From contig NZ_MTQP01000063.1 of the NCBI RefSeq assembly GCF_001984175.1, positions 1-64,000 on the forward strand: a stretch of 64,000 nucleotides of DNA, given 5' to 3'. The notes under the pieces are model-generated. The model made no database searches. It saw nothing but the letters and a program-made list of their open reading frames with translations, and was not told the origin of the DNA. Position numbers and translations under genes: made by a program. Source of the stretch: Saccharothrix sp. ALI-22-I. Lineage in GTDB: Bacteria; Actinomycetota; Actinomycetes; Mycobacteriales; Pseudonocardiaceae. Shown in pieces: positions 8,506-16,678 of the stretch (position 1 is the stretch's first letter; every line of letters starts with the position of its first letter).

Positions 8506-8730
8506 TCAGATCAGTTGCGTCGCCTGATCCTTGGACAGGCGGCTGGTGACGCCGCAGAACGTGCACTGCGTGGTGTACCTGGTCTTGACCGGGAACAGCG
8601 GGATGAAGAACAGCGTGAACTTCGTGACCGACTTGTGCACGGGGTGCGCCGCCGAGTTGCCGCACCGGGGGCACAGCAAAGTCATCATCGCCAGCACGAA
8701 GACCTTGGTCCGAAGGCCGAAGATCACCAC
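8506..8730 (-). CDS. Small zinc-ribbon protein
   Basis: A 74-residue protein with two CxxC knuckles (CPRCG and CTFCG) separated by about 30 residues, a zinc-ribbon arrangement. The N-terminus (VIFGLRTKVFVLAMMTLL) is hydrophobic enough for a membrane anchor or signal. Similar small zinc-ribbon proteins are widespread in actinobacteria with no established function. It stands alone, downstream of the large membrane gene on the same strand (75-bp gap). Confidence 0.75.
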   Translation of the reverse strand: MVIFGLRTKVFVLAMMTLLCPRCGNSAAHPVHKSVTKFTLFFIPLFPVKTRYTTQCTFCGVTSRLSKDQATQLI

Positions 8731-8805
8731 GTTTTCGTCACACTCCCCGTCGACTCGTCCGACTTACAGGGTCGCACAGAGCCGGACGGGGCAGCGGGTC
8801 CGGCG

Positions 8806-11502
8806 CTAGCGGGGGCAGGACTCGGGTCGGCCGTCGCTGTAGACGAACTCGCAGCGGGGTACCGCGGACGCGTCGCCGATGTCGTCGATGCGCGCGATCA
8901 TGAGTTTGCGCTGTGCGCCGGTTCGGGAGTCGCGAAAGCTGATCTCGCCGGTGGCGCCGTCGAACGGGCTGCGTTCGATCAGCTCCTGGGCGATGGCCGC
9001 GCGGTGGGGCAGGTACTCCGGGCTGTGGCCGGGGCGTTGCTGGTTGCGGCGCACGGCGGCGACGAACAGGCCCGCCGCGTCGTAGGCGAGGCCGATGCCC
9101 TGTCCGGGCCACGGCGGGCCGGGCGTCTTCGCCAGTTCGCGCGCGTAGTCGTTGGCGGCCGGGGACTTGGAGTCCGACACCTGGTAGAGCCCGTTGTACC
9201 CGTCGCAGAACGCCACCAGCGGCTGCTTGTTCTGGTTGGTCGCCGGGCTGCCCTCGTCGCGGCACGACCGGCCCGCCGCCACGACCCACCCGCCCATGTC
9301 CACCCAGGACACCGGCAGTCCGTTCAGCTCGTACTGGTCACGGCTCCTCTGCTCCGCCACGAACCTGATCACGGAGTCGTCGCCGACGACGGTCGGCGAA
9401 TCGTCGCGCCCGCACAGGCTCACGACCCGGTTGAGGAACGCCGCGAACTGGTCCTCGCGGCCCGCGTAGAACGCGATCTCCCCGCGCCCGCAACGTACGT
9501 CCACCTCATCCGGTGACCGTTCCCAGCGGACGGGTCGCCGCGCCTCCACGTCGGGCTCGCGCGCCTCCACCGCGGCGACCATCTCGTCCACCAGGGTCCT
9601 GATGTACGCGTCGTCGGCGGGCGGGTGGTAGACGGTGATCTGCCGTGACGTCCGGTGCGCGTACTCCTCGACCATCCGCGCCTGCACCCGGTTCCCGGGC
9701 GGGAGCTGGAAGTACAGCGGCGACACCTCGCCGAGGCGCTCGCCGGTGAGCACCATCGTCACCACGGCCGTGCCCAGGTGCCCCAGCATCGCGATCGCCG
9801 TCTCGGTCTCCGGCACGGTCCGGTCCATGCCGATGACGCCGAGCACGGTCGGGTCGTCGCGCAGCAGCGGCGCCAGCAGGTCCCGCACGATCTCGGGCGC
9901 GGCCTTCATCGCGCTGCCGCCGTTGGCCACGATCACCCGCAGCAACGGCTCGGTCTGCTCCTTGCGGTTGTGCTGCTGCTGCCGGATCAGCAGACCCTCC
10001 AACTCCTCCGCGACGGAGTGGTCGGTGCCGGGGTCCGCCTCGGGGTGCGTCAGACCGGAGAAGTACACGATGCTGACCAGGGGCCGTTCGGGGTTGGCCT
10101 CGTGCAGGTCGCGCGCGACGGTGTTCTGATCGAACACGGCCAACTGCGCCAGCCGCAGCCGAGGGTCCCGACCGAACACAAGGTCGCTGTTGTCGCTGTA
10201 CCCCACGCACTGCCCGAGGGTGTCGTCCCATCGCGCGACGGCGCCGGAGGACGGGCTGGGCAGGCAGTTGGCGGCCCAGCGGTTCACCATCCAGCCGCCG
10301 GCGGACAGCAGCGGCACGGCGATCAGCAGCGTCGTGGCCGTCAGGGCGACGCCTTTGCGCGCCAGCCACGCGGGTTTGCGCGGAGGCAGTGAGCGGATCT
10401 TCGGCCACGCCTCGCGGTCGGCGTCGGACGGTTCGTCGGACGGGTCGGGCAGGCGGGCGAACACGAACCGCGCGTCGCCCTCCTGCCGCTGCCGCAGCGT
10501 CGGCAGCATCCGGTACCAGCGGTCCACCACGGACTGGACGTCGCGCACCGGGGGCATCCTGTGCGGGCTCTGCCACGACGGCGGGGCGTCGCTGCGCGCC
10601 ACCACCAGCAGCGGGTCCAGGTCGCCCTTCTCGTTGCGCACGTCGTTGACCAGGCGCAGCAGCTCCCAGCCGGCGTCGGTGACGTCGTCCAGCACGAGCA
10701 CGACGTACGCGGTGCGCCGCCACCGCCGGGGGCGCAGGCCGCGCGGCCGGTAGGCCAGTCGCAGATCCCGCAGGAACGCGTGGACCAGCACCTTCTTGAT
10801 CTGCTCGGGGTCCTCGGTGCCGCGCCGGCCGATGGTGAGGCGTTCGGCGAAGCCCACGAACGTCGTCGAGTGCAGCGGCACCATGAACGGCTGCCGCATG
10901 AACCACCGCGGCACCTGGCCGACGATCGGCCAGCGGTGCGTCCACAACCAGAACGCCAACGGGCCGCCGACGGCGACGAGCAGGCGTGCCCACCACGGCA
11001 GACCGCCGTCGCCGTCGTCGCCGGTCATCGCCCGGGGGCGGTCCTTCTTGTACCAGGTGCGCAGCATCGCGAGGCTCGCCGCGCGTGCGTCCCGGCCGTC
11101 GACGGGTTCGATGGTCTGCCGGGTGAGCCAGGACGCGAGCCGGTAGTGCTGGAACCGCAGCCGACCGCCCGCACCCTTGTTGTCCCACTCCAGCAGCTGG
11201 TGCACGACGTCCAGCAACGGCAGCAGCGCGCCGGCCGCGCCGGGCGACGGGTCGGCCGCGTTCACGATGACGTGCGCGACCTTGTCCCGTTCCGGCTGGT
11301 TCAGCCGGGTCGCGAGCGAACGTGACACGTCGCCGGGCGCCGTGCCGACCAGCGACAGGATCGGCAGCGGCCGGTCGCCGCGGTACTCGCCCTCCTTGGG
11401 CCTGCGCCAGCTCCAGCGCGGGCGGTCGACGAGGTCGCGGATGACGTCCAGCAGGGCGTGCAGCCCCTGGAAAGGCGGCTCTTCCTCGGGTTTTCCGGTC
11501 AT
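8806..11502 (-). CDS. Membrane protein with C-terminal periplasmic-binding-protein-like domain
   Basis: An 898-residue protein I cannot assign to a characterised family. Residues about 1-165 form a domain with a SLVGTAP motif; a hydrophobic segment lies at about 168-186 (ARLLVAVGGPLAFWLW) and a second, clear membrane span at about 382-402 (VALTATTLLIAVPLLSAGG). The part beyond residue 450 resembles a type I periplasmic binding protein (branched-chain amino acid receptor type): LVSIVYFSG, VLGVIGMDRTVPETETAIAM, STRQITVYHPPADDAY-like and AYDAAGLFVAAV. The layout suggests a surface sensor or receptor with an intracellular module rather than an ABC transporter component, because no permease or ATPase genes are nearby. 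The ATG at 11502 has only a weak ribosome site. Confidence 0.75.
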   Translation of the reverse strand: MTGKPEEEPPFQGLHALLDVIRDLVDRPRWSWRRPKEGEYRGDRPLPILSLVGTAPGDVSRSLATRLNQPERDKVAHVIVNAADPSPGAAGALLPLLDVVHQLLEWDNKGAGGRLRFQHYRLASWLTRQTIEPVDGRDARAASLAMLRTWYKKDRPRAMTGDDGDGGLPWWARLLVAVGGPLAFWLWTHRWPIVGQVPRWFMRQPFMVPLHSTTFVGFAERLTIGRRGTEDPEQIKKVLVHAFLRDLRLAYRPRGLRPRRWRRTAYVVLVLDDVTDAGWELLRLVNDVRNEKGDLDPLLVVARSDAPPSWQSPHRMPPVRDVQSVVDRWYRMLPTLRQRQEGDARFVFARLPDPSDEPSDADREAWPKIRSLPPRKPAWLARKGVALTATTLLIAVPLLSAGGWMVNRWAANCLPSPSSGAVARWDDTLGQCVGYSDNSDLVFGRDPRLRLAQLAVFDQNTVARDLHEANPERPLVSIVYFSGLTHPEADPGTDHSVAEELEGLLIRQQQHNRKEQTEPLLRVIVANGGSAMKAAPEIVRDLLAPLLRDDPTVLGVIGMDRTVPETETAIAMLGHLGTAVVTMVLTGERLGEVSPLYFQLPPGNRVQARMVEEYAHRTSRQITVYHPPADDAYIRTLVDEMVAAVEAREPDVEARRPVRWERSPDEVDVRCGRGEIAFYAGREDQFAAFLNRVVSLCGRDDSPTVVGDDSVIRFVAEQRSRDQYELNGLPVSWVDMGGWVVAAGRSCRDEGSPATNQNKQPLVAFCDGYNGLYQVSDSKSPAANDYARELAKTPGPPWPGQGIGLAYDAAGLFVAAVRRNQQRPGHSPEYLPHRAAIAQELIERSPFDGATGEISFRDSRTGAQRKLMIARIDDIGDASAVPRCEFVYSDGRPESCPR

Positions 11503-11759
11503 GCGGCGTCCGGCACTCCATGGGGCGGCGGGTGATCCGGTCCGTCGCCGAGATCACCTCCAGGTTCCAACGATCACGCCGGCACGCCCTGGAATCAGGC
11601 GAAATTCACCCGTTCGTCGGTAGTCCGCCGCCGCAGAACTGCGGCGTCACACGGTCAGGGGCTCGGCCACGCGGCCCGGACGCCGAGGACGTGAGGCGTC
11701 CCCACGGGCTTGGCCCTTCGTCCACCACGGTCGGTCCTCGTGATGGTGCGGACCAACGG

Positions 11760-12398
11760 TCACCCGTTCAGGACACCGCGCCGGTAGGCGGCCGCCACGG
11801 CGGAGGCGCGGTCGGTGACCTCCAACTTGGCGTAGATGTGGAGGAGGTGGGTCTTCACGGTGGCCTCGCTGATGTAGAGGAGGGCGGCGGCCTCACGGTT
11901 GGTCTTGCCTTCGGCGACGAGGGAGAGGACCTCGTGTTCGCGCGCGCTCAGCCGGGCCTCGGTCGGCGGACGTCGGGGGCGGATGCGGGTGAGCAGGAGG
12001 GCGGCGACGGACGGTGCGAGGACGGTTTCGCCGCGCGCGGCGGCGCGTACGGCGCGGAACAGCTCCTCGCGGGGAGCGTCCTTGAGCAGGTAGCCGATGG
12101 CGCCCGCCTCGATGGCGGGAAGCACGTCGGAGTCGGTGTCGTGGGTGGTGAGCACCAGGACCCGGATGGTCGGGACGCGGTCGATGAGCAGTCGGATCAG
12201 GGCGCCGCCGCTCGGGGCGGGCATCCGCAGGTCGGTCAGCACCACGTCCGGACGAACCGCGGCCACCACGGTCAGGGCCTCGGTCCCGGAGGCCGCCTCG
12301 CCGACGACCGCCAGGTCCGGTTGTGTGCCGAGCATGCCCCGCAGTCCGTCCCGCACCACCGGGTGGTCGTCGACGACCACCAGTCGCAGCGGCGTCAC
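11760..12398 (-). CDS. NarL/FixJ-family response regulator (orphaned)
   Basis: A 212-residue response regulator. The receiver domain (LRLVVVDDHPVVRDG, phospho-acceptor Asp in DVVLTDLRMP) is followed by a LuxR-type helix-turn-helix (LSAREHEVLSLVAEGKTNREAAALLY). The GTG at 12398 overlaps the stop of a histidine-kinase C-terminal fragment (GTGA), the usual kinase/regulator junction. The rest of the kinase is missing, see the next entry, so the regulator lacks its partner here. The reading frame also runs open upstream into a truncated membrane protein, so a longer fusion of about 364 residues could be made. Confidence 0.9.
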   Translation of the reverse strand: MTPLRLVVVDDHPVVRDGLRGMLGTQPDLAVVGEAASGTEALTVVAAVRPDVVLTDLRMPAPSGGALIRLLIDRVPTIRVLVLTTHDTDSDVLPAIEAGAIGYLLKDAPREELFRAVRAAARGETVLAPSVAALLLTRIRPRRPPTEARLSAREHEVLSLVAEGKTNREAAALLYISEATVKTHLLHIYAKLEVTDRASAVAAAYRRGVLNG

Positions 12399-12854
12399 CG
12401 GTCCACCCCGATCGCCGGGACGGTGACGCTGACCGCTGTCCCGTCCCCCGGCGCGGACTCGATGCCGACGCTCCCGGCCAACGCGCGCACCCGCTCCCGC
12501 AACGCCGTACACGATCAGCCACCGGCTCCGCCGCCGCAGGAGCCTCTTGGCCTCCCGGTCGTCCGCCCCGGACGCCCGCTGCCGCTGGTACACGTGCACG
12601 ACGCCGTAGGCGAAGAGGGCGGTGAACATCGGGTACGCGCGCCCGTCGACCAAGGCCACGTCCAGCACGCTGACCACCCGGTCGAGCAAGCCGTCCTCGA
12701 CGATGTGCTGGCGGACGCCGTATGGGCGGCCGTAGAGGTACACCACGGAGTTCGCCAGGGCGATCAAGGCGAGCATCACCCCGCGGGCCAGGTCCGGTGC
12801 GAGCGACCGTTCTCCGGTGGTGACCGGTCCCACCGTGATACTCGTCCGAGTCAT
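12399..12854 (-). pseudogene. Deletion scar: DUF418-like membrane protein N-terminus joined to a histidine-kinase C-terminus
   Basis: Starting at ATG 12854, the first ~112 residues look like the beginning of a DUF418/YeiB-type membrane protein (APDLARGVMLALIALANS, AYPMFTALFAYGVVHVYQR, RRRSRWLIVYG). Near 12515 this similarity stops. From there, a different frame encodes ALRERVRALAGSVGIESAPG, then DGTAVSVTVP and a stop overlapping the response regulator's GTG, which is the unmistakable C-terminus of a NarX/DesK-type histidine kinase. One deletion removing the end of the first gene and most of the kinase explains this. The membrane fragment stays in frame with the response regulator. Confidence 0.75.
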
Positions 12855-13144
12855 GGCCTCAGCCTGGTGCGGCACGCGGCGCGGCGGATCGACGATTCGT
12901 ACGACCCCGCACATCAACCCGGGAAGCCCGCCGGTCAACCGATCGGTGGATGTCGGCGGCGGTGACCGATCGGTATGACGGCCGGATCAGGTGGCGCATC
13001 GACCCTTCCCGCAGAGGAAGAGTTCACGGTGCCCTGACGGAGTCAGTATGCGGCGAACTCCGCTCAACGAAGCCGATGTCTCGCGTTCGGATAGCGCCGG
13101 CACCGAGGCCGCCCCTTCAGCGCTGTGCGGAATAGAATCGCCCG

Positions 13145-13603
13145 GTGACAGAGGTCGTGATCTTGATCGGGCTTCAGGCGTCGGGGAAGACGAGTTTCTA
13201 CCGCACCGTGCTGGCCGTCACGCACGAGCAGGTCAGCAAGGACGCCTTCCCGAACGCGCGGCGGCGGCAGGCTCGGCAGATGCGGCTGATCGCCGAGGCG
13301 CTCGACGCCGGGCACAACGTCGCGGTCGACAACACCAATCCCTCGACCGAGGAATGGGGGCCGATCATCGCGGCTGGTCGGGAGCGCGGGGCGCGGATCG
13401 TCGGATACTGGTTCCCGCCGGACCTCACCGGGTCGGTGGTGCGCAACGCCGTCAGGGACGACAGAACCAGGGTGCCCGACGTGGGGCTCTATGCCACCCT
13501 GAAGCGCCTCCGGCGCCCGCGGCCTGCCGACGGGTTCGACGAGTTGTTCACCGTGCGGTTCGACGGCCGGGGCGGGTTCGACGTTCAACCCCTGGAGGAG
13601 TGA
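13145..13603 (+). CDS. P-loop kinase, predicted polynucleotide-kinase-like
   Basis: A 152-residue P-loop protein. Walker A is GLQASGKTSFYR at the N-terminus, with VAVDNTNPSTEEW further on, a pattern typical of small AAA/zeta-toxin/PNK-like kinases that phosphorylate nucleic-acid ends or small molecules. The GTG start at 13145 lies about 7 bp after a TAGAAT -10-like box (13133-13138), so translation is probably leaderless. The next gene encodes a Thg1-like protein only 2 bp downstream, which makes an RNA 5'-end kinase activity the most attractive hypothesis. Confidence 0.8.
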   Translation: MTEVVILIGLQASGKTSFYRTVLAVTHEQVSKDAFPNARRRQARQMRLIAEALDAGHNVAVDNTNPSTEEWGPIIAAGRERGARIVGYWFPPDLTGSVVRNAVRDDRTRVPDVGLYATLKRLRRPRPADGFDELFTVRFDGRGGFDVQPLEE

Positions 13604-13605
13604 CC

Positions 13606-14358
13606 ATGCGGTGGGCCGAGTTCGAGGCCGGGCAACGTGCCAGGGAGTGGTTCCACACGTTGACGGTGCCGGTCGGTGTGTGGATGGTCGTGCGGGTGGA
13701 CGGGCGCGGGTTCTCCCGGTTCACCGAGGAGCGGTTCGACAAGCCGTTCGACGAGGGGTTCTCCCGGCTCATGGTGGAGACCGCGCAAGCCCTGCTGACC
13801 GAGTTCGATGCGCGCTACGCCTACACCGAGAGCGACGAGATCTCCATCGTGCTCGACCCGGGCCACGGCATGTTCGGGCGGAGCGTGGAGAAGATCGTGT
13901 CGATCTCCGCGGCCGTCGCCTCCGCCGCGTTCACCCACGCCGCCGGCCAACCCGCGCATTTCGACAGCCGGATCTGGACCGGCGCCGGCGCGGGTGACGT
14001 GATCGACTACGTCTCCTGGCGGCAGGCCGACGCCACCCGCTGCGCGTTGAACGGCTGGTGCTACTGGACTCTCCGCAAGGCCGGTGTGTCCCCCCAGGAG
14101 GCCACCCGGCGTCTGAACGGGACGAACGCCGCGGACAAGAACGAGCTGCTGTTCCAGCACGGGATCAACTTCAACGACCTGCCCGCCTGGCAACGCCGGG
14201 GCATCGGCCTCTGGTGGGAGAACCACAGCCGGTCCGGCCACGATCCCGTCCGCGGCGTCGACCTCACCACCACCCGGCGTCACGTCCACACCGAACACGA
14301 CCTGCCCATGAAGGACGCCTACCGCACCCTCGTCAGCCAGCTGATCGGCGGACCCTGA
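13606..14358 (+). CDS. Thg1-like protein (tRNA-His guanylyltransferase family)
   Basis: A 250-residue member of the Thg1 family, enzymes that add nucleotides in the 3'-5' direction. Metal-binding motifs are seen in VVRVDGRGFSRFTEERF near the N-terminus and YTESDEISIVL at about residue 75; LNGTNAADKNELLFQHGINF follows later. Bacterial Thg1-like proteins repair truncated tRNA 5' ends rather than only adding G-1 to tRNA-His (established for the family). It starts 2 bp after the kinase stop, so the two are one transcription unit. Confidence 0.9.
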   Translation: MRWAEFEAGQRAREWFHTLTVPVGVWMVVRVDGRGFSRFTEERFDKPFDEGFSRLMVETAQALLTEFDARYAYTESDEISIVLDPGHGMFGRSVEKIVSISAAVASAAFTHAAGQPAHFDSRIWTGAGAGDVIDYVSWRQADATRCALNGWCYWTLRKAGVSPQEATRRLNGTNAADKNELLFQHGINFNDLPAWQRRGIGLWWENHSRSGHDPVRGVDLTTTRRHVHTEHDLPMKDAYRTLVSQLIGGP

Positions 14359-14520
14359 ACGGCGGACCTTGAACGGCGGGCACCGACAACACCGCCCCGT
14401 TCAAGGCACAGGCGACTACGACCCGACGAGAGGCCACGTCGCGGTGTCCGCGCAGCCAGGCGGAAAGCCGCCGGTCCCGGATCGGCGTGCTCTTGACGCG
14501 ATCAAGGGCGCCCGGTTAGG

Positions 14521-14534
14521 TGTTAGCGCTAACA
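14521..14534. promoter_or_regulatory. Perfect LacI-type operator before GH30
   Basis: TGTTAGCGCTAACA is a perfect 14-bp palindrome with a central CG, of the kind bound by LacI/GalR-family sugar repressors in actinobacteria. It ends 23 bp before the GH30 start codon, where binding would block initiation. The arms differ from those of the GH53 site, so a different repressor is likely. Confidence 0.8.
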
Positions 14535-14557
14535 TCGACTCGTTCAACGGAGAACCG

Positions 14558-16546
14558 ATGATCAGACTCACCGCTGTCCTGGCCGCGTCGGCGTTGGTGG
14601 CATCCGCCCTGGTGACGCCCGCGACGGCCGCGGAAGAGGCCGCCGTCACGGTGCGGCCCGATCCGACCTACCAGCAGGAGTCGTTCCAGGGCTGGGGCAC
14701 GAGCCTGATCTGGTTCGCCAACGCGACCGGCGGCTACCCGGACGAGATCCGCAACAAGCTGGCGGACCTGTTGTTCGGCGAGGACGGCCTCAACCTCACC
14801 GTCGCGCGGTACAACATCGGCGGCGGCAACGCCCCTGACGTGCCGTCCTACCTGCGGGCCGGCGCGGCGGTGCCGGGCTGGTGGAAGGCGCCCGCCGGGA
14901 CGACGCGCACCGACACGGACTGGTGGCGCGCAGGCGACCCGAGCCTGTTCGACCAGGCCGCCGATCCGCGGCAGCGCTGGTGGGTCGACAAGATCAAGTC
15001 GAAGGTGCAGCGCTGGGAGGCTTTCAGCAACTCGCCGCCGTGGTTCCAGACCGTCAGCGGCTACGTCTCCGGCGGCTTCGACCCGTCCGCCGACCAGTTG
15101 CGCGCCGACCGCGTCGACGATTTCGCCGCCTACCTGACGCAGGCGATGGTGGAGCTGGAACGCGCGCACGGCATCCGGTTCACCACGCTCGACCCGTTCA
15201 ACGAACCCAACACCCCGTACTGGCGCACCACCCTCGGTGCCGACGGCAACCCGACCGGCGGCCGCCAGGAGGGCGCGCACATCAGCCCCGCGCTCCAGGC
15301 GAAGGTCGTGCCGGCGGCGGCGAAAGCGTTGCAGGACAGGAAGTTGCGGGCGGTCGTCTCCGCGCCGGACGAGACCAACCCCGGCATCTTCGCCGAGGAC
15401 TGGGCGGGCTACCCGGAGTCGGTGCGCGCCCAGGTCGGCCAGCTCAACGTGCACACCTACGGTACCGGCCGGCGCACGTCCGCCCGTGACATCGCCAAGG
15501 GCGCGGGCAAGCCGTTGTGGATGAGCGAGGTCGACGGCTCCTGGGGTTCGGGGCAGAGCTTCACCAGCATGGACCCCGGTCTCGGCATCGCGGAACGCGT
15601 GATCGACGACCTGCGCGAGCTCGAACCGCGGACCTGGCAGCTGTGGCAGGCGATCGAGGACTACGACAACATGAAGCCCGGCGGCGAGACGCCCGACGGC
15701 ATGAACTGGGGCGTCGTCCAGATCCCGTTCAACTGCGGCCCGCAGGACACCCTGGCCACGTGCACGCCGCGGGTCAACACGAAGTTCGACACCCTGCGCA
15801 ACTTCACCCACCACATCAAGCCCGGCGACCGGCTGGTGAAGGTCGACACGACCACCGACGTCGCCGCGGTGCGCGGGCCGTTCGCCGAGCTGAAGTCCGT
15901 GGTGCACCTGAACAAGACCGAGCAGGCGCAGTCGGTGACGCTCGACCTGTCCGCGTTCGCCGCGGTCTGGCCGCACGCGCAGGTGCGGCCGGTGGTGACC
16001 GACGCGAACGGCGCGCTCGTCAAAGGCGCCGCGGTGCGGGTGAAGGACCGGAAGGCGACGCTGGAGGTGCCCGCGCGGTCGGTCACGACGTTCCTGGTCA
16101 GCGGCGTGCACGGGGCGAACCGGGACGCGGCGTTGGGCGGGGAGCAGCGGCTGACCGGCGTGCAGAGCGGCAAGTCGCTGGCGCCGTCGGGTGACAGCGT
16201 CGTGCAGCGCACCACCGACGCCGCCGCGGCGGACCAGGTGTGGCGGCTGGAGCGGCGTTCCGGCGGGTACGGCAACCGGGCGCAGTTCGCCGTGGTGAAC
16301 GACGCCACCGGGCAGCGTCTCGCCGCCGTGAACGGTGACGCGGTGCTGGTGTCGAACGCTTCGGACGGGCCTGACGCGCGGTGGGTCCTGTCGTCCACGG
16401 GCGATGGCAGTTGGACCTTCGTGAACGCGGGTACCGGTGCGATGCTCGACGTGATCGGTGAGTCCCGTGACGACGGGGCCCGGATCGGGCTGTACACGCC
16501 GACTTCGGGTGCCAACCAGCGTTGGACCGCCGTCGAGGTCGGCTGA
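14558..16546 (+). CDS. Secreted GH30-family glycosidase with ricin-type lectin domain (probable endo-beta-1,6-galactanase)
   Basis: A 662-residue secreted enzyme. The ATG at 14558 follows GGAG and gives a signal peptide (LTAVLAASALVASALV, cleavage near PATAA). The catalytic (beta/alpha)8 domain, about residues 30-400, includes FQGWGTSLIWFA, the acid/base Glu in DPFNEPNTPYW and the nucleophile Glu in WMSEVDGSWGSG. A small beta domain follows to about 520. The last ~130 residues look like a ricin/CBM13-type fold (AVVNDATGQRLAAVNG, GANQRWTAVEVG). Bacterial GH30 members with this N-terminus are usually beta-1,6-galactanases, which fits the GH53 gene nearby; the exact linkage is inferred. Confidence 0.88.
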   Translation: MIRLTAVLAASALVASALVTPATAAEEAAVTVRPDPTYQQESFQGWGTSLIWFANATGGYPDEIRNKLADLLFGEDGLNLTVARYNIGGGNAPDVPSYLRAGAAVPGWWKAPAGTTRTDTDWWRAGDPSLFDQAADPRQRWWVDKIKSKVQRWEAFSNSPPWFQTVSGYVSGGFDPSADQLRADRVDDFAAYLTQAMVELERAHGIRFTTLDPFNEPNTPYWRTTLGADGNPTGGRQEGAHISPALQAKVVPAAAKALQDRKLRAVVSAPDETNPGIFAEDWAGYPESVRAQVGQLNVHTYGTGRRTSARDIAKGAGKPLWMSEVDGSWGSGQSFTSMDPGLGIAERVIDDLRELEPRTWQLWQAIEDYDNMKPGGETPDGMNWGVVQIPFNCGPQDTLATCTPRVNTKFDTLRNFTHHIKPGDRLVKVDTTTDVAAVRGPFAELKSVVHLNKTEQAQSVTLDLSAFAAVWPHAQVRPVVTDANGALVKGAAVRVKDRKATLEVPARSVTTFLVSGVHGANRDAALGGEQRLTGVQSGKSLAPSGDSVVQRTTDAAAADQVWRLERRSGGYGNRAQFAVVNDATGQRLAAVNGDAVLVSNASDGPDARWVLSSTGDGSWTFVNAGTGAMLDVIGESRDDGARIGLYTPTSGANQRWTAVEVG

Positions 16547-16550
16547 TCTT

Positions 16551-16599
16551 CCCGGGCGAACGGCGCCGGTCCAGTGTGGACCGACGCCGTTCGCCCGGG
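16551..16599. terminator. Strong hairpin after GH30
   Basis: A perfect 15-bp stem, 16551-16565 (CCCGGGCGAACGGCG) paired with 16585-16599, starts 4 bp after the GH30 stop. The loop itself contains a smaller GGTCCA/TGGACC dyad. It lies between converging genes and can stop transcription from both sides. Confidence 0.8.
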
Positions 16600-16678
16600 C
16601 GTCCGCAGTGGCGCGGTTACCGCGACTTCGAGGCCGTTGGCCGGTGGTCCACCAGTTCCATGGCAAGCGCCTTGGGGG

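Noticed and set aside
11520..12965. Rightward open frame of 481 codons
   Set aside because: Opposite strand of the response regulator and deletion scar; no domain, low-complexity Gly/Arg/Asp content.
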